A DNA stretch of 64,000 bases from Oscillospiraceae bacterium (lineage in GTDB: Bacteria; Bacillota; Clostridia; Oscillospirales; Oscillospiraceae): positions 176,690 through 240,689 of the forward strand of contig JAFQGT010000005.1 in assembly GCA_017415425.1 (NCBI GenBank), read 5' to 3'. The notes under the pieces are model-generated. The model searched no databases. It was not told where the DNA came from and worked only from the letters and a program-made list of their open reading frames with translations. Position numbers and translations under genes: made by a program. Below, piece by piece: positions 20,498-29,258 of this stretch (the stretch's first letter is position 1; every line of letters starts with the position of its first letter).

Positions 20498-21547
20498 CTA
20501 ACCCCTCTCATAGGAATAACTGCCATTATTATACAGTATTCGTCTTAAGAATGCTACAACTTTTTTTCTGTGCAAATAAAGAAGAACTCCAGATAGGGAA
20601 ATGAGAGACACAGCTGCTAGTGGAACGATCACTGCGATATCTGCATCCAGAAATGTCAGCACTGCAAGCAGCACACTTAACAGGCAGTTGATGCTAGCTT
20701 GTAAAATTTTTCCCGGGAAATAGAGTCCGGTACCCAGATCACCACAAACGGTGATAGTTTGCATCAAAACACAAATCCCGCCAAAGGACAGTATTATACC
20801 GGAAATAATCATAATTTCCCAAAGAGACTGTATTTGGGACAGTGCAGCGCAGCCGTTGCTAAGTTCCAGAATTCCTGCCAGAAGAACCTGCATATGTTGC
20901 GGTAACATCCAAATAAACCAGCGGGATATAAATGCCAATATTACGCGGAATATAATCACCCAGCTACAAATAGTGGACATAGTAAGAATTGTACTGCGAA
21001 TGGATGTATTATAGGAGTGCGCAGCGTGATTATTTGTCACTCTGTAGTCCTCTGATTTTCCAGGCAGAAGAATACCAGTAATGATTGCAGACAAAATCTG
21101 CAATCCCCAAATCATCCATATGTACTTCTGCGAACCCACAATCGGACCCAGCATTCCAAATAAAAAAGCAGGGCCGGCCTGGTTACAGAATCCCAGCATC
21201 CTCCGACTGCAATTGTCCGATATACTGCCGTTTTTTTGTGCATCTATGATCATTTTTGCACCTATGGGATAACCACCGAGAAGACCCGCAAGCAGAATGC
21301 CTTCGGTACCGGACGGAATCCGCAGCAGCCTTCCCAGCGACCGCATAATAACTGGGGAGTTGCCTATTATAACACGATTCAGCATTCCGGATAGACAAAC
21401 AAAAGGGAATAGAGCGGGAATCACAGATTTCAAACATAATTCGATCCCTTCCTGTACACCTTTAGATGCGGTCTTTGCATCAAAAATCAGTATTGCTGCC
21501 GCAAGCAGTACGAATATACGCCCAACCAAACGCAATTGCTTCTTCAT
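20498..21547 (-). CDS. ylbJ: Sporulation integral membrane protein YlbJ
   Basis: A 349-residue membrane protein with about eight hydrophobic segments and the nucleoside-recognition/Gate-type signature GLLGGYPIGAKMI and FCNQAGPAFLFG. YlbJ is a mother-cell protein needed for heat-resistant spores in Bacillus; the transported molecule is not settled. I choose the ATG at 21547, behind GGGAGGTGATC; a TTG at 21562 is part of that ribosome site. It is divergent from the yqfC cluster with 84 bp between the start codons. Confidence 0.9.
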   Translation of the reverse strand: MKKQLRLVGRIFVLLAAAILIFDAKTASKGVQEGIELCLKSVIPALFPFVCLSGMLNRVIIGNSPVIMRSLGRLLRIPSGTEGILLAGLLGGYPIGAKMIIDAQKNGSISDNCSRRMLGFCNQAGPAFLFGMLGPIVGSQKYIWMIWGLQILSAIITGILLPGKSEDYRVTNNHAAHSYNTSIRSTILTMSTICSWVIIFRVILAFISRWFIWMLPQHMQVLLAGILELSNGCAALSQIQSLWEIMIISGIILSFGGICVLMQTITVCGDLGTGLYFPGKILQASINCLLSVLLAVLTFLDADIAVIVPLAAVSLISLSGVLLYLHRKKVVAFLRRILYNNGSYSYERG

Positions 21548-21631
21548 CTGATCACCTCCCAATAATCTATGAGTAAGAAGTTCATTTCATTTCCGATGGA
21601 ACATACGCTTTTTTAGAAGGAGGGGATGCAG

Positions 21632-21922
21632 GTGGCAAAACGGCTGGTTATTCCAGACATAATCAAAAAAAATATTCAGGCGCTGCCTCTGCCCGGAAAA
21701 CCGTTGATCGAGATTCTGGGTACAGATCGTGTTTTGATAGAGCATCATAATGGGATTTGCGCGTATTCTTTGCAGGAAGTGGATATTAAGGTGCCTTACG
21801 GTGTGATCAGAATCCTGGGCAATCAGTTGTCGCTATCTATGATGGACAGGGAGCAGGCTGTTGTTTCAGGGGCAATTTTCTCTGTAGAACTGATTCGGAG
21901 GCAAGGATATGAGGATCGTTAA
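21632..21922 (+). CDS. yqfC: Sporulation protein YqfC (YabP family)
   Basis: A 96-residue YabP/YqfC-fold protein: IIKKNIQALPLPGKPLIEI near the start, then RVLIEHHNGICAYS, VDIKVPYGVIRILG and LSLSMMDREQAVVSG. YqfC is a sigma-E-dependent sporulation protein that may work with YqfD. The GTG at 21632 lies 8 bases after AAGGAGG, whereas the in-frame ATG at 21626 touches the ribosome site, so the GTG is preferred. It overlaps yqfD by 14 bp. Confidence 0.9.
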   Translation: MAKRLVIPDIIKKNIQALPLPGKPLIEILGTDRVLIEHHNGICAYSLQEVDIKVPYGVIRILGNQLSLSMMDREQAVVSGAIFSVELIRRQGYEDR

Positions 21923-23087
21923 TCAGACGCAGGTATGCAGTATCACCTGTGCAGACCCGTCTATGCTGCTAAGCCGAATCAGTCAGTCGATTCTTATACA
22001 AGACGTGCAGTACGTAGATCAGTTTACGATTCAATTTCAATGCCCAAATAGTCAGTATCAGCTTGTGACCGAAATCACTGAAAAAATGGGTGGTGAAATT
22101 TCGCTAATCAGGGCAAATCCCATTATAAAGGCAGCGCATCAATGGATATTCAGACCGATTATTCCACTGCTTGTTGCGATTCTGCTTGTATGCAGCGCTT
22201 TTCTTCCTACAAGAATTTTATTTTTTCAGGTAAACGGAAATAACCTCGTTTCCACCCGTTCCATTTTGTCTGCAGCAGAAAATTGTGGCATTTATTTTGG
22301 TAGCCTGCGCAGCAACATTCGCAGTGAGCAGGTAAAAAATAAGCTGTTGGAACAGATCCCGGAGCTGCAATGGGTTGGTGTCAATACATCAGGGTGTGTT
22401 GTCAGCATTTCGGTATTGGAAAAGTCGATGACCGCCGAGAGTCCAATTACGCAGGAATCAGTCGGAAGTATTATAGCTGCAACTGATGGGATCATTCTGC
22501 AACTTTCTGCCACAAGTGGAACTGCACTTTGCAAAACCGGTCAGGCCGTTAAGGAAGGACAGGTCCTGATCTCCGGCTATACGGATAATGGACTCACCAT
22601 TTCCGCTGTAAAAGCTGCAGGGGAGGTACAAGCGCTGACGAGCCGGTCATTGGATATTATATCGCCCCGTCCAACGGCAATAAGAGGGGAAGTTTCCTCT
22701 GTAAATTACGCTTATGCAATCCGAATCGGAAAAAAATTAATAAATTTGAAGAAAGATAGTGGAATTTCAAGTAGTAGTTGTGCTAAAATATATTCGGAAG
22801 ATTATGTCTGCCTGCCGGGTGGGTTTCAGTTGCCGATCTCTTTCGTGCGGATCACTGAAATATGGTACAATGATTATGATGCCAACCAGGTGAGCGGAGA
22901 AAATTTCGACTGGGTATCTTTGTATGCACAAGGGTATTTACAAAGACAAATGATCGCCGGTGAGATATTGTCCTTTAAGGACAATATGGTGTACTCCAGG
23001 GATTGTGTTTCCCAAAAATCGGTGTATATCTGTCGCGAGATGATCGGCCGGATCAAATATGAGGAGAATATATATCGAAATGACTGA
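21909..23087 (+). CDS. yqfD: Sporulation protein YqfD
   Basis: A 392-residue protein with a cytoplasmic N-terminal domain, one membrane segment (about residues 77-100) and a large outer domain that begins with a POTRA-like section (FFQVNGNNLVSTRSILSAAE). It is the YqfD family, made in the mother cell and required for efficient sporulation. Its position between yqfC and phoH is the classic order. The end overlaps the phoH start by 8 bp. Confidence 0.92.
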   Translation: MRIVNQTQVCSITCADPSMLLSRISQSILIQDVQYVDQFTIQFQCPNSQYQLVTEITEKMGGEISLIRANPIIKAAHQWIFRPIIPLLVAILLVCSAFLPTRILFFQVNGNNLVSTRSILSAAENCGIYFGSLRSNIRSEQVKNKLLEQIPELQWVGVNTSGCVVSISVLEKSMTAESPITQESVGSIIAATDGIILQLSATSGTALCKTGQAVKEGQVLISGYTDNGLTISAVKAAGEVQALTSRSLDIISPRPTAIRGEVSSVNYAYAIRIGKKLINLKKDSGISSSSCAKIYSEDYVCLPGGFQLPISFVRITEIWYNDYDANQVSGENFDWVSLYAQGYLQRQMIAGEILSFKDNMVYSRDCVSQKSVYICREMIGRIKYEENIYRND

Positions 23088-24087
23088 ACGAATTGTAAAT
23101 TCCGAGCGGGTGGAGGATCTGATTGCCGTCTTCGGCTCATTTGACGAAAATATCAGACGGATTGAAGAAGCTCTGCACGTGACCATTGTAAATCGGGAGA
23201 CTGAATTACGGATAACCGGTGATGAAGAGTCTGCAGATAAGGCTGCCCGGGCATTGGAAGGTTTGCTCACTCTGGCATCCAAGGGTGAGACAATTGATGA
23301 ACAGCGGGTTCGTTATCTGATCACATTGGTGCAGGAGGGCAACGAAGAATTTGTTACGCAGATGACAAAAGACGTGGTCTGCATCACCGCCAAAGGTAAG
23401 CCCATTAAGGCGAAAACCGTTGGACAGCAGCGGTATATGCAAGCGATTGGTAAAAACACCATTACACTTGGTGTTGGACCTGCCGGAACAGGCAAGACGT
23501 ACCTTGCGGTTGCTGCTGCTGTGGCTGCCTTTCGCGCAAGGACGGTTAACCGGATCATCCTCACTCGGCCTGCTGTGGAAGCTGGTGAACGGCTGGGATT
23601 CTTACCAGGCGATCTGCAAAATAAAGTCGATCCGTATCTTAGACCCCTCTACGATGCCTTGTATGAGATGCTGGGGCCCGAAACCTTCCAAAAGTACCAA
23701 GAGCGCGGCTCAATCGAAGTTGCCCCCTTGGCGTATATGCGTGGCCGTACCTTGGATGATAGCTTTATTATTCTGGACGAGGCACAAAATACCACCCGGG
23801 AACAGATGAAGATGTTCCTTACAAGATTGGGATTTGGTTCGAAGATCGTCATTACCGGTGACGTGACCCAGATCGACCTTCCTTCCGACAAGACCTCCGG
23901 ATTGAAGGATGCAATACGGGTCCTTGAAAACGTAAAAGACATTGCGATTTGTCGTCTGACATCTGCAGACGTTGTTCGTCACGCATTGGTACAGGAGATT
24001 ATTAATGCTTACGAAAAGGCCGAGAAGAAGCCGGTACCGCCCAAGCCATCAAAACAATTTCAAGGCAATTATAAAAGAAAGGCATAA
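23080..24087 (+). CDS. phoH: PhoH-family ATPase
   Basis: The 335-residue protein has a small N-terminal KH-like section and a RecA-like ATPase domain with GPAGTGKTYLAV (Walker A) and FIILDEAQNTTREQMKMFL (Walker B), then ITGDVTQIDLP. PhoH-like proteins are thought to act in RNA metabolism, and their genes are almost always next to ybeY. The ATG at 23080 has GAGGAG 13 bases upstream; an in-frame ATG at 23059 has none. The C-terminus is a short basic tail. Confidence 0.95.
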   Translation: MTERIVNSERVEDLIAVFGSFDENIRRIEEALHVTIVNRETELRITGDEESADKAARALEGLLTLASKGETIDEQRVRYLITLVQEGNEEFVTQMTKDVVCITAKGKPIKAKTVGQQRYMQAIGKNTITLGVGPAGTGKTYLAVAAAVAAFRARTVNRIILTRPAVEAGERLGFLPGDLQNKVDPYLRPLYDALYEMLGPETFQKYQERGSIEVAPLAYMRGRTLDDSFIILDEAQNTTREQMKMFLTRLGFGSKIVITGDVTQIDLPSDKTSGLKDAIRVLENVKDIAICRLTSADVVRHALVQEIINAYEKAEKKPVPPKPSKQFQGNYKRKA

Positions 24088-24090
24088 ATT

Positions 24091-24594
24091 ATGAAGTCTG
24101 TTAAGATCAATATGACCTTTGATAAGTTCTCTTTGCATAATTTTTCGGTATCTTCTGTGATCGGCAAATGTATCGAAGCCACTCTGGCTGTAGAGGGAAT
24201 TACAGCGCCCTGCGAAATTAACGTTTTGGTAACCAACGATCAGGGAATCCGTGGGATCAATCTGGCCAGCCGCCAGATTGATAATGCAACCGATGTGTTG
24301 AGTTTTCCGATGTTTGATCTGGTGGCAGGTGATCCACCTACGGTGTGGACAGAATACATTGATCCGGAAACCGGATTGTGTCCTCTTGGGGATATGTGTA
24401 TCAGCCTGGAGCGGGCCATCGCCCAGGCAAAGGAGTTCGGACATTCCGTCCGTAGAGAGATTGGGTACTTAACCATTCATTCGATGCTACATCTGCTGGG
24501 CTACGATCATTTGGATGAAGGCCCTCAAAAGGTACAGATGCGCAAGAGGGAAGAGGAGATCGCCGCTTCCATACCCAGAATGCAAAGAGATTGA
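24091..24594 (+). CDS. ybeY: Endoribonuclease YbeY
   Basis: A 167-residue metal-dependent RNase that matures the 3' end of 16S rRNA and takes part in ribosome quality control. The zinc site is HSMLHLLGYDH (HxxxHxxxxxH) at about residues 130-140, preceded by TDVLSFPMFDL. It starts 3 bp after the phoH stop and is followed by era. dgkA and cdd, which lie between ybeY and era in Bacillus, are absent. Confidence 0.97.
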   Translation: MKSVKINMTFDKFSLHNFSVSSVIGKCIEATLAVEGITAPCEINVLVTNDQGIRGINLASRQIDNATDVLSFPMFDLVAGDPPTVWTEYIDPETGLCPLGDMCISLERAIAQAKEFGHSVRREIGYLTIHSMLHLLGYDHLDEGPQKVQMRKREEEIAASIPRMQRD

Positions 24595-24614
24595 CTCACA
24601 AAGGAGAATTCATT

Positions 24615-25502
24615 ATGGCCACCAAAACTGCTATGATCACCATCGCCGGACGGCCCAATGTAGGCAAATCCACCCTTACCAATTATCTTGTAGGTGAGAA
24701 AATTGCCATTGTTTCCAATAAGCCGCAAACAACCCGCAATCGAATCTGCGGCATTGTTACAAAAGAGGATACGCAATTTGTTTTTGTGGATACCCCCGGC
24801 TTTCATAAACCCAGAACCAAATTGGGTGACTATATGGTCAATGTAACCCGCGGTTCAATTGCCGACGTGGATATGACAATTTTATTGGTAGAGCCGATTC
24901 CTTCCATCGGGACACAAGAAGAGGCGTTGTTGGAGCAGCTGAAATCCAGTGGATGTCCGGTGGTCCTTGCGATCAATAAGATTGACACAGTGGAAAAGGA
25001 TATCCTATTGGAAGTCATTGCTACCTATGCAAATGCGGCAGATTTCAGCGCTATAATTCCGATTTCTGCCAAGAGCGGCGACGGTGTGGAGGAACTGCTG
25101 TCCGAATGCGGTAAATTTGCCGTTGAAAGCCCGTTCTTATTCCCGGAAGACTCTACCACAGATCAACCGGAGCGGCAGGTGATGGCTGAGATTATTCGGG
25201 AAAAGCTGCTGTGGACACTTGACCGGGAAGTACCCCACGGCACCGCAGTAGAGATCACCAAATTCTCTGAACGGGACAACGGAATCATCGACATTGATGC
25301 CACCATCTACTGTGAAAAGGCCAGCCATAAGGGAATTATTATCGGAAAGCAAGGCGCTATGCTGAAAAAAATCTCGTCTATGGCTCGTAATGATTGCGAG
25401 AAATTTATGGGCACCAAGGTGTACCTGACCACCTGGGTCAAGGTTAAGGAAAATTGGCGGGACAGCGATTTCCTAGTGCGGAACTTTGGCTACAGAGAAT
25501 AA
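24615..25502 (+). CDS. era: GTPase Era
   Basis: A 295-residue GTPase that binds 16S rRNA and helps assemble the 30S subunit. G1 is AGRPNVGKST, G3 DTPG, G4 NKID and G5 SAKSGDG; the C-terminal KH domain contains IIGKQGAMLKKI. The ATG at 24615 has AAGGAG 9 bases upstream. Order ybeY-era-yqzL-recO is conserved across Firmicutes. Confidence 0.98.
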   Translation: MATKTAMITIAGRPNVGKSTLTNYLVGEKIAIVSNKPQTTRNRICGIVTKEDTQFVFVDTPGFHKPRTKLGDYMVNVTRGSIADVDMTILLVEPIPSIGTQEEALLEQLKSSGCPVVLAINKIDTVEKDILLEVIATYANAADFSAIIPISAKSGDGVEELLSECGKFAVESPFLFPEDSTTDQPERQVMAEIIREKLLWTLDREVPHGTAVEITKFSERDNGIIDIDATIYCEKASHKGIIIGKQGAMLKKISSMARNDCEKFMGTKVYLTTWVKVKENWRDSDFLVRNFGYRE

Positions 25503-25556
25503 TTTCCTTGTGTAATATTCCGATCCCTGCTAATCCTAACAGGGGAGGGGATCTAT

Positions 25557-25697
25557 ATGACTTCCAATGACTATTGGCAGATGTTTCTTGAGACCGGTGT
25601 TCCGGAGTACTATCTGCTGTATCATCGCGCACAAGCAATGGAGAATAACAATGTACTTGACGATTCACGGCCTGGTGTTACGGGTCACTGCCTATAA
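25557..25697 (+). CDS. yqzL: YqzL-like small protein
   Basis: A 46-residue protein beginning MTSNDYWQMFLETGVPEYYL, with AGGGGAGGGG upstream of the ATG. The pattern W-x(2)-F-x(2)-TG-x(5)-YLL is that of YqzL, the tiny protein encoded between era and recO in Bacillus, and the position is the same. Its last 47 bases overlap the start of recO in another frame, so translation of recO is probably coupled to it. The function of YqzL is unknown. Confidence 0.8.
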   Translation: MTSNDYWQMFLETGVPEYYLLYHRAQAMENNNVLDDSRPGVTGHCL

Positions 25698-26412
25698 GGA
25701 TCAAGATGCGCTGCTTACGGTTTTGACACCCGATCACGGGAAATTGACGGTGAAGGCCAGGGGACTGCGTCGCAAGAACAGTCCTCTGGTTGCGCCCTGT
25801 CAGCTGTTAGCATATGGTGAATTTACACTTTTTGAGTACCGTGGGATGTATACCATCAACGAGGCTCACGCTCTGGAGCTGTTTACACCCCTAAGAAAAG
25901 ACCTGCAAAAACTGTCATTAGGTACATATTTTGCGCAGGCGGCAGAGCTCTTATCACAAGAGGATCTGCCCAATCCGGAACTTCTTTCGTTGGTTCTTAA
26001 CTGTTTGTACGCATTATCGAAATTGAATGTTTCTGAGTATCTTGTCAAGTCGGTATTTGAACTGCGGGGCGCCTGCCTTGCCGGTTACGCACCGGATTTG
26101 GACGGCTGCCATATGTGCGGCGCTCCATATCCTAATCGGTTTGATATTTCCCAGGGCTGCTTGGTCTGCACGGAATGTCAGAACAGAACTTCAGAAGGCA
26201 TACGGTTGCCAATCTCTTCCGGCATATTGGATGCGATGCAGTATATTTGCAACTGTGACAGCAAGAGACTGTTTTCCTTTACAGCAGGGGCAGACACGCT
26301 GGAAAAATTGTCTTCCGTTACGGAAAGTTATCTGTCCACGAAACTGGAGCGGGGCTTTTCTGCTCTGGATTTCTACAAATCGCTGATGATACCCTCAGAT
26401 TACCTATCATAA
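25651..26412 (+). CDS. recO: DNA repair protein RecO
   Basis: A 253-residue recombination mediator that helps RecR load RecA onto SSB-coated DNA. It has an N-terminal OB fold (GLVLRVTAYKDQDALLTVLT, then GLRRKNSPL) and a helical C-terminal domain with a zinc-binding CHMCG ... CLVCTEC. The ATG at 25651 has GGAGA 7 bases upstream; the frame is open further 5', but that part overlaps yqzL and has no ribosome site. Confidence 0.95.
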   Translation: MYLTIHGLVLRVTAYKDQDALLTVLTPDHGKLTVKARGLRRKNSPLVAPCQLLAYGEFTLFEYRGMYTINEAHALELFTPLRKDLQKLSLGTYFAQAAELLSQEDLPNPELLSLVLNCLYALSKLNVSEYLVKSVFELRGACLAGYAPDLDGCHMCGAPYPNRFDISQGCLVCTECQNRTSEGIRLPISSGILDAMQYICNCDSKRLFSFTAGADTLEKLSSVTESYLSTKLERGFSALDFYKSLMIPSDYLS

Positions 26413-26426
26413 ATCAGGAGATCACT

Positions 26427-28805
26427 ATGTCTGAATTATACAACAAATCCTTATTGAAACTGGAATTGAATCAGATTCTGCAGCAGCTTTCCGACTGCGC
26501 CGGCAGTTCTGAGGGCAAGGCTGCCTGTCTGGGACTATGCCCGGTTTCTGACCTAGATGAAGTGCAGCAGATGCTGGATGAAACCACAGCAGCCAGCAAT
26601 CTAGCCACCAGAAAGGGTTATCCTAATTTTTCTTTTGTCAGTGATGTCTCCGCATCTCTGGACAGGGCGGATCGCGGCGGTTGTCTGCAGCCGAAGGAAC
26701 TGCTGTCCATCGGCGGTGTTTTGCGCTGCGCCAGAAATGTGAAGGACTATTTGCCCGAAGAGGAAGAAGAAACCGTTTTACATCCGCTGTTTCGTATGCT
26801 GACTCCCAATAAGTATCTGGAAGAACGGATCTATAGCGCAATTCTCTCTGAAGAGGAGATTGCCGATACCGCATCACCAGCCCTTGCAGATATTCGGCGC
26901 CATATGCGGATCCAAAGCGCAAGGATTAAAGATAGTTTGCAGAAGATCATCTCTTCACCATCCTATTCCAAATATCTGCGGGAGCCGATCATTACCATTC
27001 GGCAGGGTCGTTATGTTGTTCCAGTTAAGAGCGAGTGTAAAAACGATGTGCCGGGACTTGTTCACGATGTTTCTGCCACCGGTTCTACCTATTTCGTGGA
27101 ACCTATGTCTGCAGTGAATGCCAACAATGCTTTGCGGGAATTGGAACTGAAGGAGAAAAAGGAAATTGAACGGATTCTCTCCGAATTGTCAGCCGAGGTG
27201 GCAATTTATCGGGAGACGGTTCTGGATGATGTAACGATTCTGATTCGTCTGGATGTCATTTTTGCAAAGGCACGCCTTGCTTTCCAAATGCGCGCTTGGG
27301 CACCGCTGATGAACGACCAGGGTAGAATAGAGCTTCGCAATGCCAGACATCCGCTGATCGCAGCGGATCGTGTTGTCCCGATCTCAGTGCGGTTGGGTAC
27401 GGATTTTGACACAATGATTATCACAGGCCCCAATACCGGCGGCAAAACGGTTACTCTGAAGACCATCGGTCTGCTGACACTGATGGCTGAGTGTGGTCTG
27501 CATATTCCGGCAGGCGACGGCAGTTGTCTGTCCACATTTGATGCCATTCTTGCAGACATTGGTGACGAACAGTCTATTGCCCAGAGCCTTTCTACTTTCT
27601 CCAGCCATATGCGTACGATTGTTGAAATCGTTGCGCAATGTGACAGTCGTACATTGGTGCTTTTTGATGAATTGGGCGCCGGCACAGATCCGGCTGAGGG
27701 TGCGGCTCTTGCTATTGCATTGATTGAATTCTGCCGCAAAATGGGCAGTCGCGTAGTGGCCACAACACACTACGCGGAATTAAAGCTCTACGCAATGCGG
27801 ACAAGTAACGTGGTTAACGCCTCCTGCGAATTCAGCGTTGAGACTCTGCAACCCACTTATAAGCTGCTGATTGGTATCCCCGGAAAATCCAATGCTTTTG
27901 CGATTTCCAGAAGATTGGGGCTGTCCGAGGACATTCTGAAGAGCGCCTCCGATTTGGTAAGTCAAAGCGATAAGGACTTTGAGGATGTTCTATCACAGCT
28001 GGAGCAGCAGCGCCAGCAAATGGAGGCGGCCCGTGTAGAAGCAGAGCGGCTACGCCTGGAAACTGCAAAAATCAAACAACAGAGTGAGGAACTCAGCGCA
28101 CAGCTACAGCTTGAACGGGATAAAGCTCTGGAACAAGCCCGCCGGGAAGCGCAGGCAATTATTGAAGATGCCCGCAGAACTGCCAACGCAGCTACAGAAG
28201 AAATCAAAAGTTTGAAAAAGCAACTGTCAGAGAATGCCGATACGCAGGGCATTAACCAGCGGCAGGCAGAACTTCGCCGCAGCCTTAACGAAGCGGAAGC
28301 GAAGCTCCACGTTTCGCAGAACCAGAAAACAAAACAGCAACCAACTCGCGAAATTCTTGTAGGTGATACTGTGGAATTGCTGAAGCTTGGCACAAAAGCC
28401 AGTGTGATCGCCATCAACAAAGATGGTAGCTATCAGTTGCAAGCGGGCATATTGAAGATGAACGCCAAGCGGGACGAAATATATCTTCTGGAGCAGGAAA
28501 ACCCCTATAAACAGAAGGGCGGGCGGCCTGCCCACTCCGGCCGGGAGATGAAGATGTCCGCAATGGCAACCGAAATTGACCTGCGGGGTATGGACGCAGT
28601 GGAGGCTGTTTGCATCTTGGAGCGTTATCTGGATGAAGCGATGCGCTCAAATCTCAGTTCTGTGCGAATCATTCACGGAAAAGGGACGGGTGTGCTGCGC
28701 AGCGCTGTCCAGCAATCTCTGAGAAGAAATAAATTTGTAAAGAAATTCCGCCTTGGCGTGTACGGCGAAGGCGAAGACGGCGTAACCATCGCTGAATTTT
28801 CATAA
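26427..28805 (+). CDS. mutS2: MutS2-family ATPase/endonuclease
   Basis: The 792-residue protein has the MutS core without the mismatch-reading domains, the ATP site TGPNTGGKTVTLKTIG (about residue 333), the LFDELGAGTDPAEGAAL block, a long coiled coil (about 510-635) and a C-terminal Smr nuclease domain (EIDLRGMDAVEAV, IIHGKGTGVLR). MutS2 proteins suppress recombination or act on collided ribosomes. AGGAG lies upstream. It is the last gene in the yqfC-recO cluster. Confidence 0.97.
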   Translation: MSELYNKSLLKLELNQILQQLSDCAGSSEGKAACLGLCPVSDLDEVQQMLDETTAASNLATRKGYPNFSFVSDVSASLDRADRGGCLQPKELLSIGGVLRCARNVKDYLPEEEEETVLHPLFRMLTPNKYLEERIYSAILSEEEIADTASPALADIRRHMRIQSARIKDSLQKIISSPSYSKYLREPIITIRQGRYVVPVKSECKNDVPGLVHDVSATGSTYFVEPMSAVNANNALRELELKEKKEIERILSELSAEVAIYRETVLDDVTILIRLDVIFAKARLAFQMRAWAPLMNDQGRIELRNARHPLIAADRVVPISVRLGTDFDTMIITGPNTGGKTVTLKTIGLLTLMAECGLHIPAGDGSCLSTFDAILADIGDEQSIAQSLSTFSSHMRTIVEIVAQCDSRTLVLFDELGAGTDPAEGAALAIALIEFCRKMGSRVVATTHYAELKLYAMRTSNVVNASCEFSVETLQPTYKLLIGIPGKSNAFAISRRLGLSEDILKSASDLVSQSDKDFEDVLSQLEQQRQQMEAARVEAERLRLETAKIKQQSEELSAQLQLERDKALEQARREAQAIIEDARRTANAATEEIKSLKKQLSENADTQGINQRQAELRRSLNEAEAKLHVSQNQKTKQQPTREILVGDTVELLKLGTKASVIAINKDGSYQLQAGILKMNAKRDEIYLLEQENPYKQKGGRPAHSGREMKMSAMATEIDLRGMDAVEAVCILERYLDEAMRSNLSSVRIIHGKGTGVLRSAVQQSLRRNKFVKKFRLGVYGEGEDGVTIAEFS

Positions 28806-28846
28806 AACAGAGAATTCAACAGTAAATGGTTATTTTTGGAAATCGG

Positions 28847-28874
28847 TTGACTTTTCCGCTAGATTTGTTATCAT
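28847..28874 (+). promoter_or_regulatory. Probable promoter for the HPr-like gene
   Basis: TTGACT and TATCAT are 16 bases apart, about 55 bp upstream of the HPr-like start codon, in the gap after mutS2. Confidence 0.5.
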
Positions 28875-28929
28875 AACAATGGTAAGTGTATTTCGTGCCG
28901 GTACGGTGCGATTGTAAGGAGTGTTTTAT

Positions 28930-29190
28930 ATGTACAATAAGCAAATCGTTGTAAAGTGTGAGTCCGGTCTGCACAATCGGCAGGCCACATACTTTGTTCA
29001 GAAGGCCAACGAGTTTGAATGCAGCATTTGGATGGAATCCGGAAACCGCAAGATGAACGCAAAGAGCCTGCTGGGTATTATGTCTATGGGAATTGTCACC
29101 GGTGCAACGGTTACCCTGTCTGCCGACGGCTGTGATGCCGAGGAAGCCGTAAATGCTCTTGAGGCCCTGCTGCAGCGGGATGTATATTGA
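28930..29190 (+). CDS. HPr-family phosphocarrier protein
   Basis: An 86-residue HPr-like protein. The PEP-dependent phosphorylation site is present as SGLHNRQAT (the His and Arg of GLHARPA are kept, Ala-Arg-Pro is changed to Asn-Arg-Gln), and the regulatory serine is present in NAKSLLGIMSMG. It could carry phosphate in the sugar phosphotransferase system or act in catabolite repression. No other PTS gene is in the window. AAGGAG lies 8 bases before the ATG; an in-frame GTG at 28921 overlaps that site. A terminator follows. Confidence 0.9.
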   Translation: MYNKQIVVKCESGLHNRQATYFVQKANEFECSIWMESGNRKMNAKSLLGIMSMGIVTGATVTLSADGCDAEEAVNALEALLQRDVY

Positions 29191-29209
29191 TATAATGACC
29201 CTGTAAATG

Positions 29210-29248
29210 CCGCCTCAATGCTCGACATCGCATTGAGGCGGACTTTTT
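29210..29248 (+). terminator. Rho-independent terminator after the HPr-like gene
   Basis: A perfect 12-bp stem CCGCCTCAATGC/GCATTGAGGCGG with an 8-base loop is followed by AC and five T. It ends 10 bp before uvrC. Confidence 0.92.
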
Positions 29249-29258
29249 GGAGTGAATT

